Part shown: positions 1-10,417 of the stretch, piece by piece | How the letters are laid out: each line of letters begins with the position of its first letter | Numbering within the stretch: position 1 is the first letter of the stretch | NCBI GenBank assembly: GCA_013289585.1 | Contig: JABCZR010000002.1 | Span: 307,320-371,319, forward strand | Reading direction: 5' to 3' | DNA length: 64,000 nt | Source: Acidobacteriota bacterium | GTDB taxonomy: Bacteria; Acidobacteriota; Terriglobia; Acidiferrales; UBA7541 | Program-made: the position numbers and the translations under genes | Notes under the pieces: model-generated | Told to the model about the DNA's origin: nothing | Seen by the model: the letters and a program-made list of their open reading frames with translations, nothing else | Database searches by the model: none

Positions 1-463
1 CAGGACCGGGGCGTCCGCTGCTGGCAATTACAAAAGCTTCGCGGATGGTGCGCGCGATGTCTTCCGCGCGCGATACCACCACGTTGTGTTTTGTAATGGG
101 CATGGTGATGCCGGTGATGTCGATTTCCTGGAAGGCGTCAGAGCCGAGCACTTTGCTGCTGACCTGACCAGTGATGCATACGACGGGGGACGAGTCCAGC
201 ATTGCGGTGGCGATGCCGGTGACCATATTCGTGGCGCCCGGGCCAGAGGTGGCCATGGCGACGCCAACACCGCCGCTGGCACGCGCGTAACCGTCGGCCA
301 TGTGCGTGGCGCCCTGCTCGTGGCGGACGAGAACGTGGTGCAGCTTCGATTTACCGAGCGCGTCGTAAACCGGAAGAATGGCGCCGCCGGGATAGCCGAA
401 GATTTCGCGCACGCCGAGACGGGTGAGCGATTCGCAAAGAATTTCCGCACCGGTGAGCTTCAT
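1..463 (-). CDS. ilvB: Acetolactate synthase large subunit, N-terminal part (runs off window start)
   Basis: Reverse-strand reading from ATG at 463: [36 protein letters not shown]...[20 protein letters not shown]...[38 protein letters not shown], typical of the ThDP-dependent AHAS large subunit. ATG overlaps the ilvD stop (ATGA). Confidence 0.93.
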   Translation of the reverse strand, partial: MKLTGAEILCESLTRLGVREIFGYPGGAILPVYDALGKSKLHHVLVRHEQGATHMADGYARASGGVGVAMATSGPGATNMVTGIATAMLDSSPVVCITGQVSSKVLGSDAFQEIDITGITMPITKHNVVVSRAEDIARTIREAFVIASSGRPGP

Positions 464-2190
464 AGAGTCCTCGAAGGAGAGCCAGGTTGCACTGGCGCTG
501 AAAAAGATGCAGGCACGGCGGTAACCGCGCCGAGCGATGCCGAAGAAACGAGCAAGGCGTACTTGGCCATGACCCCGTTGGAATAGCGCGGCGCTGGAGA
601 TTTCCAAGTGGCGAGACGTTTCTGAATTTCCGCTGCATTGAGCTCGATGTTTAATTGCCGATTAGGGATGTCAAAGACGATGGTGTCACCATTGGCGACC
701 GCGGCGATAGGCCCGCCATTTGCGGCTTCCGGAGCAACGTGTCCAGCCATAAGCCCGTGGGTGGCGCCGGAAAAACGGCCGTCCGTGAGAAGCGCGACGG
801 AATCGCCGAGGCCTGCGCCAACCAGCGCTGCGGTCACTGCGAGCATTTCCCTCATGCCCGGGCCGCCTTTGGGACCCTCGTAGCGGATAACGACAACGTC
901 CCCGGCTTTGATCGCGCCGTTCTCGACGCCAGCGAACGCCGCTTCTTCGGTGTCGAATACACGGGCGGGTCCGCGGAAGTTCTGCAGATTGTGGCCCGCC
1001 ACTTTTACGACGCAGCCTTCGGGAGCGAGATTCCCTTTCAAGATGACGAGCCCGCCGGTGGGCTTGAGAGGCGCGTCGAGTTTGCGGACGACTTCCTGCG
1101 CTGGCGTTTCCTTGGCGGCGCTTGCTTCTTCGGCGAGGGTGTGTCCGGTGACGGTGAGGCATTCCCCTCGTAACAATCCAGCTTCAAGCATGCGCTTTGC
1201 GACGAGCGCAGTGCCGCCTGCTGCGTAGAGATCGGTGGCAACGAATCTTCCTCCGGGTTTCAAGTCTGCAAGAATAGGCACGCGCGAGCTGATGCGGTCG
1301 AAATCATCAATGGAAAGAGCGATTTTTGATTCGCAGGCAATGGCCAGCAAGTGTAGAACGGCGTTGGTCGAACCGCCGGTGGCGGCAACTCCAGCAATAG
1401 CGTTCTCGATGGCCGACTTGGTGATGATTTTCGAGGGCGTGACGTTGCGGCGCAGGAGGTCGAGAACCAATGCACCGGCGCGCTCACCAGCATTTGCTTT
1501 GCCGGCGTTCGTCGCCGGAACACTGGAAAGCCCCATGGGCGCGATGCCGAGAAACTCGCAGACCAACGCCATGGTGTTCGCGGTAAATTGTCCGCCACAT
1601 GCGCCCGCGCCGGGACATGCCGCGCCTTCGAGCGATCTGAGTTGCGCGTCGGTCATTCCGCCGCGAGCATGAGTGCCAACGGCTTCAAAAACGTCCTGAA
1701 TCGTGACGGAGTGGCCTTCAAATTGACCAGGAGCGATGGAGCCGCCGTAAAGAATAAGTCCGGGAATATTCAAGCGCGCCAAAGCCATGACACCGCCCGG
1801 AATGGTCTTGTCACACCCGACGAGAACAACCAGGGCATCGAACAAATTGCCGCGGGTGACCAGTTCGATGGAGTCGGCGATCACTTCGCGGCTGACGAGG
1901 GAAGTGCGCATGCCCTCGGTGCCCATGGTGATTCCATCGGAGATGGAAACGGTGTTGAATTCGAGCGGTGTACCGCCGGCCGCGCGAATGCCGTCTTTGA
2001 CGTGCTGCGCAAGTTCGCGGAGATGATAATTGCACGGGCCGATCTCGATCCAGGTATTGGCGACGCCGATCAGCGGCTTCTTGAAGTCCTCGTCGCGGAG
2101 GCCGGAAGCGCGAAGCATGGCACGTGCAGGCGCGCGATGAGCGCCGTCGGTAAGAGTGTGGCTGCGCGGTTTGAGAGTCGAATCGCTCAC
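460..2190 (-). CDS. ilvD: Dihydroxy-acid dehydratase
   Basis: ORF 460..2268; family-typical N-terminus starts at GTG 2190 ([30 protein letters not shown]) with an AGAGG-like RBS. Motifs [34 protein letters not shown]. The extra 26 aa from ATG 2268 look non-native. Confidence 0.93.
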   Translation of the reverse strand: MSDSTLKPRSHTLTDGAHRAPARAMLRASGLRDEDFKKPLIGVANTWIEIGPCNYHLRELAQHVKDGIRAAGGTPLEFNTVSISDGITMGTEGMRTSLVSREVIADSIELVTRGNLFDALVVLVGCDKTIPGGVMALARLNIPGLILYGGSIAPGQFEGHSVTIQDVFEAVGTHARGGMTDAQLRSLEGAACPGAGACGGQFTANTMALVCEFLGIAPMGLSSVPATNAGKANAGERAGALVLDLLRRNVTPSKIITKSAIENAIAGVAATGGSTNAVLHLLAIACESKIALSIDDFDRISSRVPILADLKPGGRFVATDLYAAGGTALVAKRMLEAGLLRGECLTVTGHTLAEEASAAKETPAQEVVRKLDAPLKPTGGLVILKGNLAPEGCVVKVAGHNLQNFRGPARVFDTEEAAFAGVENGAIKAGDVVVIRYEGPKGGPGMREMLAVTAALVGAGLGDSVALLTDGRFSGATHGLMAGHVAPEAANGGPIAAVANGDTIVFDIPNRQLNIELNAAEIQKRLATWKSPAPRYSNGVMAKYALLVSSASLGAVTAVPASFSAPVQPGSPSRTL

Positions 2191-2668
2191 TGCAAAGCCT
2201 CTTCCGTGGGAATGGATTGCGTCCATCTGGTGATTCACCAGCCCAAAAGGCCTGGGGCCATCACCCATGCCCGGATAATGGCCCCAAAAAAACGTTGATT
2301 ACTCGGCTAGGCCGCCATTATCCGCCTGCGAACTCCCGCAAGCAGCCGGAATAATCCTTACAACGAGGAGGTCCGCCCAAAAATCGGCAGTACCTGCCGA
2401 GGGCATGTGATCACCTGTGATGGCGCGGCACAATAGCAGTATTCGCCATCAGAGTACCAGCATGAGGGTTAGGCGTGAATGAGTCAAATTAATAGTTATG
2501 CTGAATAGAATAAATGAAGATTATGTAAGGAATGCGCGGCAACACGCTGGACTTGCGCCGGATTGGCACAAGACGAATGAGATCGAGGCCACAGACATCT
2601 TCTTGCGTTTCCAAACATCTAACAGGGAAACGCAAAAGTGAATCGATCTTGGGTTGTCTGGGGGCTAG

Positions 2669-3775
2669 ATGGGATGGGAGACAGAGGTTCTGGTGATCGG
2701 CGGCGGTCCCGCCGGATTGGCAGCGGCGATTGCGGCACGAAAAAAAGGGTTTGAAGTAACCGTCGCGGACGGCGCAAAGCCTCCGATCGACAAACCTTGC
2801 GGCGAGGGGCTGATGCCGACGGCCATGGAAGCGCTACGCGAGCTCGGCGTAGAGATTGGTCCCGGCGATGGGCAGGTTTTGCGAGGAGTCCGCTTCGTCG
2901 ACGCGACGAGCTCCGTGGAAGCCGACTATTTGGGAGCGAGCGGCTTTGGCGTGCGGCGAACGGTCCTTCATCAGAGGATGGTAGAACGAGCGCAAGAATG
3001 TGGAGTCAATTTGCTCTGGAACACAACCGTCGAGGGCTTGTCCGTCGAGGGCGCCATTCTTAGCGGAGTTGTAATGAAGGCGAGGTGGATTGTCGGAGCT
3101 GATGGTATCCACTCCCGCGTCAGGAATTGGATCGGTCTAAATGGGAAAGCGCGGCAGGAAATGAGATTCGCTCAGAGACGACACTTTCAAGTGCAGGCCT
3201 GGACAGATTGCATGGAGATTCATTGGGGGCAAAGTTTGCAGGCGTACGTCACACCACTCAGCAGCGACGAAACCTGCGTCTCACTGATTTCGCGGGATCC
3301 TCAAATGCGTCTTGAGGACGCCTGGCGGGAATTCCCCAAGCTGGCCAGCTATTTACGCGATGCAAGACCAACCAGCGCGGAACGAGGTGCAGTGACCGTG
3401 ACGCGCAGATTGCGCCAGGTCTACCGGGGAAGCATCGCGTTGACTGGAGACGCTTCCGGGAGTGTTGACGCGATTACCGCGGAAGGGCTCTCCCTGAGCT
3501 TCCACCAGGCAATCGCACTGGCCGACGCCATGGAGGAAGGAAAGCTCGAGAGTTACCAACGGGCGCATCGCCAAATCACAAGCCGGCCGAATACTATGGG
3601 GTGGCTGTTGCTCTTGCTCGATCGATATCCGTCCTTGAGAAGGCGCGCGCTACGCGGTTTAGCTTCGGACCCGGAGCTTTTCGCGCGGCTGTTGGCCGCG
3701 CATTTGGGAGAAGCTTCCTCGAGATTTCTCGCGGCCACGAGTTTGCGACTAGGTTGGCAGTTTCTAACCGCGTGA
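2669..3775 (+). CDS. FAD-dependent oxidoreductase (geranylgeranyl reductase / UbiH-like)
   Basis: N-terminal GGGPAGLAAAIAARKKGFEVTVAD Rossmann motif; IVGADGIHSRVR; LTGDASGSVDAITAEGLSLSFHQA. Confidence 0.85.
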   Translation: MGWETEVLVIGGGPAGLAAAIAARKKGFEVTVADGAKPPIDKPCGEGLMPTAMEALRELGVEIGPGDGQVLRGVRFVDATSSVEADYLGASGFGVRRTVLHQRMVERAQECGVNLLWNTTVEGLSVEGAILSGVVMKARWIVGADGIHSRVRNWIGLNGKARQEMRFAQRRHFQVQAWTDCMEIHWGQSLQAYVTPLSSDETCVSLISRDPQMRLEDAWREFPKLASYLRDARPTSAERGAVTVTRRLRQVYRGSIALTGDASGSVDAITAEGLSLSFHQAIALADAMEEGKLESYQRAHRQITSRPNTMGWLLLLLDRYPSLRRRALRGLASDPELFARLLAAHLGEASSRFLAATSLRLGWQFLTA

Positions 3776-3788
3776 ATCGGGAAATTGC

Positions 3789-4421
3789 ATGACGAACGTG
3801 CTGCGTCGCCGCCTTGCTCGTTTTGTCTCCACCGCCATGGTGGCGAGTATCGCACTTATGCTGAGTGTGCTGCCTCAGCATGCGTCACCGCAGAAGCCTC
3901 CCAGTGAAATTGTCCTGGAGCTGGATCCAACACAAAGCAAAGTGAACTGGACTCTGGGCGCATCGCTCCACACCGTACGGGGGACCTTTGGGCTGAAGAA
4001 GGGGACACTGCGACTGGATCCAGCGAGCGGCATAATCAGCGGCGAATTCGTAGTGGATGCCACGACCGGGAACAGCGGCGACGATTCACGCGACAAGAAA
4101 ATGCACAAAGACGTTCTCGAGAGCGGCCGCTACACCGAAATTGTCTTCCACCCTGACCGTGTGGTGGGGACGATTGCGCCCCAGGGGAAATTCGGTGTTC
4201 AGGTGCATGGATTGATGGACCTGCATGGCAGCGCGCACGAAATTACCGTGCCCATAGAAGCGGAATTCGCTGGAAATCAGTGGACGTGTAACGCGAAATT
4301 CAGTGTGCCGTTTATCGATTGGGGTCTCAAGAATCCGAGCAGCTTTTTCCTGAAAGTGGAGCACACGGTGCAAATCGAGCTGGAATTAAAGGGTCATCTG
4401 CAAAGCCCGGTGAGGCCGTAA
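3789..4421 (+). CDS. YceI family periplasmic protein
   Basis: Signal peptide, then LDPTQSKVNWTLGASLHTVRGTFGLKKGTLRLDPASGIISGEFVVDA...MHKDVLESGRYTEIVF, typical YceI-like fold. Confidence 0.88.
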   Translation: MTNVLRRRLARFVSTAMVASIALMLSVLPQHASPQKPPSEIVLELDPTQSKVNWTLGASLHTVRGTFGLKKGTLRLDPASGIISGEFVVDATTGNSGDDSRDKKMHKDVLESGRYTEIVFHPDRVVGTIAPQGKFGVQVHGLMDLHGSAHEITVPIEAEFAGNQWTCNAKFSVPFIDWGLKNPSSFFLKVEHTVQIELELKGHLQSPVRP

Positions 4422-4423
4422 AA

Positions 4424-5551
4424 CTACTCTTCGGACTCTTGGGTCACAATGTGAACGTCCACCGCGGGCGATTCGCGCAGGAAACGGTGGACGGCGGAGA
4501 GATAGAGATACTTACGCCAATCGCGGATCGCCGCGCGGCCGAAAATCACCTGGGTGATGTGTTTCGAGCGAACAAATTCCGCCACACTGTCGGCAACGCT
4601 GCGGCCTTTCAGCCGCACCACCTTCGCCCCCAAGCTCTCTCCAAACCGCAAATTCGCGGCCAGCGCATTAGGGTTCGAATCCCTGACGCCGAATTCGCGG
4701 TCCACGTGGACGACGTAGAGTTCGGCATCCATGCGGCGCGCCATGCGGGCGCCGCGGGCAATCAAGTGCTGCCCCGATGGATTCGATGAAATGCAAACGG
4801 CTATGCGTTCGCGCACGGCCCAGTTCTTCCGGATATCCTTGTCCTCCATGTAGGATTCAAGGCTGCGGTCCACCTGTTCCGCGACCTGGCGAAGCGCGAG
4901 TTCGCGAAGCGCGATGAGATTGCCGCGGCGGAAGAAATTCTTGAGGGAGCGTTCTACTTTTTCAGGGCTATAGACATCTCCGCGCTTCATGCGATTTTGC
5001 AAAGCTTCCGGAGTGAGGTCGACCATGACGGTTTCGGCGGCGGTGAGGGGCACCCAATCCGGAACGGTCTCGCGTACGGTGATGCCGGTAATCGAGCGCA
5101 CGACCGGAGCAATGCTCTCGATGTGCTGGATGTTGAGTGTGGAGACGACGTCAATTTTCGCGGCCAGAAGCTCCTGCACATCTTCGTAACGCTTGCGGTG
5201 CTTACTGCCTGGAATGTTTGTATGCGCGAGTTCGTCCACGAGAACTACCTGGGGATGCCGAGCGAGAATGGCGTCTACGTCCATCTCCTCGAAAACCGTG
5301 CCCTTATATTCGATCTTTTTTCGAGGTACGGCCTCGATAGTGCGTATGAGTTCCTCGACGCCTTTGCGGCCGTGAGTCTCGACGACGCCGATGACCACAT
5401 CCTCACCCCGGTTCTTCCGGCGAGTGGCTTCGCTCAGCATGCTGAACGTCTTGCCGACGCCGGGAGCGTAACCGAGGAAAAGCTTGAAGATGCCGCGGGA
5501 CTTTTGCGGTGGCGAGGCGATTTCCAACCACTCTTCCGGTTTCTTCGGCAA
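4424..5551 (-). CDS. kdpD: KdpD N-terminal sensor domain plus Usp domain as a stand-alone protein
   Basis: KLFLGYAPGVGKTFSMLSEATRRKNRGEDVVIGVVETHGRKGVEELI (KdpD Walker A), LVDELAHTNIPGSKHRKRYEDVQELL, C-terminal Usp-like domain; ends before any DUF4118/HK domain. Confidence 0.9.
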   Translation of the reverse strand: MPKKPEEWLEIASPPQKSRGIFKLFLGYAPGVGKTFSMLSEATRRKNRGEDVVIGVVETHGRKGVEELIRTIEAVPRKKIEYKGTVFEEMDVDAILARHPQVVLVDELAHTNIPGSKHRKRYEDVQELLAAKIDVVSTLNIQHIESIAPVVRSITGITVRETVPDWVPLTAAETVMVDLTPEALQNRMKRGDVYSPEKVERSLKNFFRRGNLIALRELALRQVAEQVDRSLESYMEDKDIRKNWAVRERIAVCISSNPSGQHLIARGARMARRMDAELYVVHVDREFGVRDSNPNALAANLRFGESLGAKVVRLKGRSVADSVAEFVRSKHITQVIFGRAAIRDWRKYLYLSAVHRFLRESPAVDVHIVTQESEE

Positions 5552-5600
5552 TGGATTATGTTCTCCGCGGCAAATGGGATGGCTGCGCTAGAATAGGGCC

Positions 5601-7061
5601 ATGCAGAGACATCTTGCCGGCCGGACATTCGGCTCCGTGCTGTCCCTCTTCATTATCGCCGGCATCGCATTTCTTTACCGCCAGGTCATACCAGCAAACC
5701 AAACTACCGTTGCGCTTTCACTGCTGCTGGCAATTCTAGCAGTTTCGGCGGTTTGGGGAATGGCGGTCTCCGTTTTCATGTCCGTTGTGGCGGTGCTCAC
5801 TTTCAATTATTTTTTTTTGCCGCCTGTGGGGACGTTTACGATTGCCGATCCGCAGAACTGGGTGGCGCTCGCGGCATTCCTGTTTACGTCCATCATGGGG
5901 AGCCAGCTCTCCGCGAGGATCCGCAAAGAGGCGGATGCGGCCCACAGCCGGCGCCGCGAGATCGAGCGGCTTTACAAATTCAGCCAGAAATTGCTCGGAG
6001 AAGGCAACGTCATCCAACTAATGAATGCAATTCCGAACCACATCGTGGAGTGCCTGGAAGTGGGCGCCGCCGAACTGTTCTTGCCGCAGAAAGACAAGTT
6101 CTACCGCTCGGGATTTGGGGCGTCTCACCTGGACGAGGAAAAAATGAAGACCGCGTTCCTGCGAGATGAAGCTACTATCGAGGCGCAGAACAGCCTGTAC
6201 TTCATACCGGTGCGGCTAGGGGTCCGCGCAATTGGAAGCCTCGGAATTTCCGGAGCCCGGCTTTCGCGGCAGACGCTCGACGCCGTGGGAAGCCTGGTGG
6301 CGATTGCGATTGAACGAGCGCGCGCGGTGGAGCAACTGAGCCAGACGGAGGCGGAAAGGCAGGGGGAGCGGTTGAAATCGGCGCTATTGGACTCGGTAAC
6401 GCATGATTTCCGGACGCCGCTGACCTCCATGAAGGCGGCGGTGACCACCTTGCTCGCCAGCAGTAGGGCGGACGCCGCGCAGCGCAAGGAATTACTCAGT
6501 ATCATCAATGAAGAATGCGACCGATTGAACCATCTGGTGGAAGAGGCCGCGGAAATGGCGCGGCTCGAAGCCGGAGATATCGAACTTCATTTTACGCCGA
6601 CGCCGATTGAAGAGATTGTGGACGATGCGCTGGCGCAAATGAAGTCGTCGCTGGGTGGCCGGAGAGTGGACGTGAAAGTGAATCCGGATTTGCCGCGCGT
6701 GCAGGCGGATCCGGAGCGAACGAAGGATATTCTGGTGAATCTGATCGACAACGCGCATCTGTACTCAGCGAAAGAGGAACCAATTACCGTGTCCGCGGAG
6801 CTGACGGGCGATTACGTGACGGTCAGTGTGGCGGACCGCGGCCCGGGCATCGACGATTTCGAACAGGGGATGATTTTTGACAAGTTTTACCGCGGTAAGG
6901 ATCAACGGTATCTCGTGCGAGGAACAGGTATGGGGCTGCCGATCGCGAAAGCGTTGGTGACCGCGCACCGGGGAACCATCAGTGTCACGAGTCAGCTCGG
7001 CCATGGCTCCGTGTTTTCTTTTACGCTGCCTGTTGCCAGGGGGGCGGAAGGGCAACGTTGA
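5601..7061 (+). CDS. KdpD-like sensor histidine kinase (DUF4118 membrane domain + GAF + HisKA/HATPase)
   Basis: Four-TM N-terminus (DUF4118-like, FNYFFLPPVGTFTIADPQNWVAL), HDFRTPLTSMKAAVTTLL H-box, NLIDNA N-box, RGTGMGLPIAKALV G-box. Lacks the KdpD N-terminal domain. Confidence 0.9.
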   Translation: MQRHLAGRTFGSVLSLFIIAGIAFLYRQVIPANQTTVALSLLLAILAVSAVWGMAVSVFMSVVAVLTFNYFFLPPVGTFTIADPQNWVALAAFLFTSIMGSQLSARIRKEADAAHSRRREIERLYKFSQKLLGEGNVIQLMNAIPNHIVECLEVGAAELFLPQKDKFYRSGFGASHLDEEKMKTAFLRDEATIEAQNSLYFIPVRLGVRAIGSLGISGARLSRQTLDAVGSLVAIAIERARAVEQLSQTEAERQGERLKSALLDSVTHDFRTPLTSMKAAVTTLLASSRADAAQRKELLSIINEECDRLNHLVEEAAEMARLEAGDIELHFTPTPIEEIVDDALAQMKSSLGGRRVDVKVNPDLPRVQADPERTKDILVNLIDNAHLYSAKEEPITVSAELTGDYVTVSVADRGPGIDDFEQGMIFDKFYRGKDQRYLVRGTGMGLPIAKALVTAHRGTISVTSQLGHGSVFSFTLPVARGAEGQR

Positions 7062-7777
7062 GCAACGCCAACATCTTGGTCGTGGACGACGAGCCCCAAA
7101 TCCGGCGCGTGCTGCGTTCCACGCTTTCCAGCCAGGGCTACGTTATTACCGATGCGAAGAGTGGCGAGGAAGCGGTGGAGTCCGTGCGGAAGAACAAGCC
7201 GGACCTGGTGCTGCTCGACGTGAACATGCCTGGCATGGGCGGAATCGCAGCGTGCCGGGAAATCCGGCAATCTTCGGAAGCGCCGATCATCATGCTCACC
7301 GTTCGAAATGCCGAGCGGGACAAGGTCGCAGCGCTGGATGCCGGAGCGGACGATTATGTCGTGAAGCCATTTGGGATTGAGGAACTACTCGCGCGCATCC
7401 GCGCGGCGCTGCGGCGCTATGCGCCTGGAGACGCTCTGCCTCCGTATGTCTCGAAAGAGCTCACGCTGAATTTTGAAACACGGCAATTGACGGTGCGCGG
7501 CGAAGAAGTTCATTTGACGCCAAAAGAATTCGACGTGCTAAGACATCTGATAGCCAACCAGGGCAAGCCGCTGACTCACCGGCGCATTTTGCAATCCGTG
7601 TGGGGACCGGACTATGGCGAAGAGACCGAAAACTTGCGGGTGGTCATCAACCAGCTTCGCAAGAAAATTGAATATGATCCCGCACATCCCAAGTACATTC
7701 GAACGGAGCCGTGGGTGGGTTACCGGTTTCAGCCGCCACTCGCTGGCGCCGCGAAGAGCACTTCCCGTAAATCCTGA
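7058..7777 (+). CDS. kdpE: KdpE-like response regulator (OmpR family)
   Basis: ILVVDDEPQIRRVLRSTLSSQGY receiver, LLDVNMPGMGG, winged-helix C-terminus; TTG start overlaps the kinase stop. Confidence 0.9.
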   Translation: MSNANILVVDDEPQIRRVLRSTLSSQGYVITDAKSGEEAVESVRKNKPDLVLLDVNMPGMGGIAACREIRQSSEAPIIMLTVRNAERDKVAALDAGADDYVVKPFGIEELLARIRAALRRYAPGDALPPYVSKELTLNFETRQLTVRGEEVHLTPKEFDVLRHLIANQGKPLTHRRILQSVWGPDYGEETENLRVVINQLRKKIEYDPAHPKYIRTEPWVGYRFQPPLAGAAKSTSRKS

Positions 7778-7780
7778 TGC

Positions 7781-8365
7781 TTAGCGCTTTGGATGCGCGG
7801 CATCCAGCGCCAGATTCAATTCCAGAACATTCACGCGCGGCTCGCCCAGGACGCCGAACTGTCTGCCCAACGTATGCTGTGCAACGAGCGCTCGAACATC
7901 TGCTTCGCTCATGCCGCGCTCGCGCGCAATCCGCGGAACCTGAAATTCGGCGGCCGCAGGAGAGATATGAGGGTCGAGACCCGATCCAGAGGAGGTGACG
8001 AGGTCCACGGGAATTTCCGCGCTGGGATTTTCAGCGTGCAGTTTCTCCACGTCAGATTTAATACGGTCGATCAGTTGACGGTTGGTTGGGCCAAGATTCG
8101 GGCTGCCTGAAGATGTGGCGTCATAGCCATTGCCGGCTCCCGACGGCCGCGAGTGGAAGTAGGCTGGCGAGGAAAACGGCTGGCCGATGAGCTGCGAACC
8201 AACGACCTGACCATCCTTGACGATCAGGCCGCCGTTCGCTTGCGCGGGGAAAAAGAGCTGCCCAAGGCCAGTCACTGCCAGAGGGTAGAGCAGTCCGAAG
8301 ACTACCGTGGTTACCAGGGTCATCAGGATCGCAATTCGCAGGTTCTGTTTCATCATAGACCTCAA
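7781..8365 (-). CDS. kdpC: K+-transporting ATPase subunit C
   Basis: [62 protein letters not shown]. Confidence 0.95.
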   Translation of the reverse strand: MRSMMKQNLRIAILMTLVTTVVFGLLYPLAVTGLGQLFFPAQANGGLIVKDGQVVGSQLIGQPFSSPAYFHSRPSGAGNGYDATSSGSPNLGPTNRQLIDRIKSDVEKLHAENPSAEIPVDLVTSSGSGLDPHISPAAAEFQVPRIARERGMSEADVRALVAQHTLGRQFGVLGEPRVNVLELNLALDAAHPKR

Positions 8366-10410
8366 GCCCAGTGCAAATGGGTAATCAGCAGATCGATCAG
8401 CTTAATGCCGAAAAAAGGAGCGACTACCCCGCCGACCCCATAAATCAGTAAATTTCTACGCAGCAAGGCGGCTGCACCCACAGGCCGATAGCGAACTCCT
8501 CGCAGGGCTAGCGGAATAAGCGCGATGATGATCAGCGCGTTAAAGATCACCGCGGAGAGGATCGCCGACTGCGGCGTGTGAAGATGCATCACGTTTAGAA
8601 CTTCCAGTTGCGGAAATGCCGCGGCAAACATGGCGGGAATGATGGCGAAGTATTTTGCGACGTCATTGGCCACGGAAAATGTGGTGAGCGCGCCGCGCGT
8701 GATCAGCAACTGTTTGCCGATTTCAACGATTTCGATAAGCTTGGTTGGATTGGAGTCGAGGTCCACCATGTTGCCGGCTTCCTTTGCGGCTTGCGTGCCG
8801 GTGTTCATGGCCACGCCGACGTCGGCTTGCGCCAACGCGGGAGCGTCATTGGTGCCGTCGCCGGTCATCGCGACCAGTTTGCCTTTCGCCTGCTCCCGCT
8901 TGATCAGCGCCATTTTATCTTCGGGTTTGGCTTCGGCGAGAAAATCATCCACGCCGGCTTGGCTGGCGATGGCCGCGGCAGTGAGCGGATTGTCGCCGGT
9001 GATCATCATGGTGCGGATGCCCATGGCGCGGAGGTGTTCGAATCGTTCGCGCATGCCGCCTTTCACGATATCGGTCAGGGCGATGGCCCCCAGCACCTGG
9101 CGATTCTGCGCAACCAGAAGAGGAGTGCCGCCCGCGTTCGCGATTTCACGAATGATTAGCTTGATTTCTGCGGGCACCACCTGTCCCCGCTCCGCTGCAT
9201 ATTTCTCAATCGCTTCGGGCGCGCCTTTGCGAATCTCGTGTCCATCCATGTCCACTCCAGACATGCGGGTCTGCGCGGAGAAGGGAATGAATGTCGGATT
9301 GTGTGGCGCCAGTTCGCGGCCGCGCAGGCCGTACTTCTCCTTGGCCAGGACGACGATAGAGCGGCCTTCGGGAGTTTCGTCCGCGAAAGAAGCCAGCTGG
9401 GCGGCGACGGCAAGATCTGTTTCCTTCACGCTTGGACACGGATAGAGCAAGGTAGCCTGGCGGTTGCCGAGTGTGATGGTTCCCGTCTTGTCCAGCAGCA
9501 AGACGTCGACGTCGCCCGAGGCCTCCACCGCGCGCCCCGACATGGCGATGACATTCCTCTGGATGAGCCTGTCCATTCCGGCAATTCCGATCGCTGACAG
9601 AAGCCCACCGATAGTTGTAGGAATCAGACAAACAAGAAGCGACACGAGCACGAAAATAGTCTGGGGAGCTCCGGAATAGACTGCAAATGGCTGCAGCGTG
9701 GCCACTGCCAGCAGAAAAATAATCGTCAAGCCTGCCAAAAGAATATTCAGGGCAATTTCGTTCGGCGTTTTCTGCCGCGAGGCTCCTTCCACGAGCCGGA
9801 TCATGCGATCGAGAAACGTTTCTCCTGGATTGGACGTAATTCGAACGCGAATTTCGTCGGAAAGAACACGCGTGCCGCCCGTGACGGCAGAACGATCGCC
9901 CCCAGACTCGCGAATGACGGGAGCGGACTCGCCCGTGATCGCGGATTCGTCCACGGATGCAACTCCCTCAATAACCTCTCCGTCTCCGGGGACAAATTCT
10001 CCTGCTGCTACCAGCACCACATCGCAAGAGCGCAGCTTCGAACTGGAGACTACCTCGATCGAATTGTCCGCGCGCAGACGGCGTGCCTCAGTTTCCGCCC
10101 GGGCTTTGCGTAGAGTTTCCGCCTGGGCCTTGCCGCGCCCTTCCGCCATGGCCTCCGCGAAATTGGCGAACAGCACTGTGAACCAGAGCCAGACCGTGAT
10201 CTGCAAACCGAAGCCAAACTGACCTGCATGATTCAGAGTATCGCGCACCAATTGGATCGAGGTCAGCAAAGCCCCGACTTCGACCACGAACATGACGGGA
10301 TTCTTGATCATGGTGCGCGGGTGCAATTTCCGGAAGGAATCGACAATAGCAGTCTTCAGGATTCTCGTGTCCTTCAGCACTTTGGCCTTCGCTTGCGAAT
10401 CGCGGTCCAT
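8362..10410 (-). CDS. kdpB: K+-transporting ATPase subunit B
   Basis: P-type ATPase: [60 protein letters not shown]. Confidence 0.97.
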   Translation of the reverse strand: MDRDSQAKAKVLKDTRILKTAIVDSFRKLHPRTMIKNPVMFVVEVGALLTSIQLVRDTLNHAGQFGFGLQITVWLWFTVLFANFAEAMAEGRGKAQAETLRKARAETEARRLRADNSIEVVSSSKLRSCDVVLVAAGEFVPGDGEVIEGVASVDESAITGESAPVIRESGGDRSAVTGGTRVLSDEIRVRITSNPGETFLDRMIRLVEGASRQKTPNEIALNILLAGLTIIFLLAVATLQPFAVYSGAPQTIFVLVSLLVCLIPTTIGGLLSAIGIAGMDRLIQRNVIAMSGRAVEASGDVDVLLLDKTGTITLGNRQATLLYPCPSVKETDLAVAAQLASFADETPEGRSIVVLAKEKYGLRGRELAPHNPTFIPFSAQTRMSGVDMDGHEIRKGAPEAIEKYAAERGQVVPAEIKLIIREIANAGGTPLLVAQNRQVLGAIALTDIVKGGMRERFEHLRAMGIRTMMITGDNPLTAAAIASQAGVDDFLAEAKPEDKMALIKREQAKGKLVAMTGDGTNDAPALAQADVGVAMNTGTQAAKEAGNMVDLDSNPTKLIEIVEIGKQLLITRGALTTFSVANDVAKYFAIIPAMFAAAFPQLEVLNVMHLHTPQSAILSAVIFNALIIIALIPLALRGVRYRPVGAAALLRRNLLIYGVGGVVAPFFGIKLIDLLITHLHWA

Positions 10411-10417
10411 GGATTCC

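Noticed and set aside
86-2298. Long + strand ORFs opposite ilvB/ilvD (86..586, 655..1173, 1588..2298)
   Set aside because: Antisense shadows of a well-supported conserved gene in high-GC DNA; no recognisable protein family.
2405-2425. GTGATCAC / TGTGATGG near 2405 resembling the Crp-type motif
   Set aside because: Does not fit GTGA-N6-TCAC spacing; likely chance.
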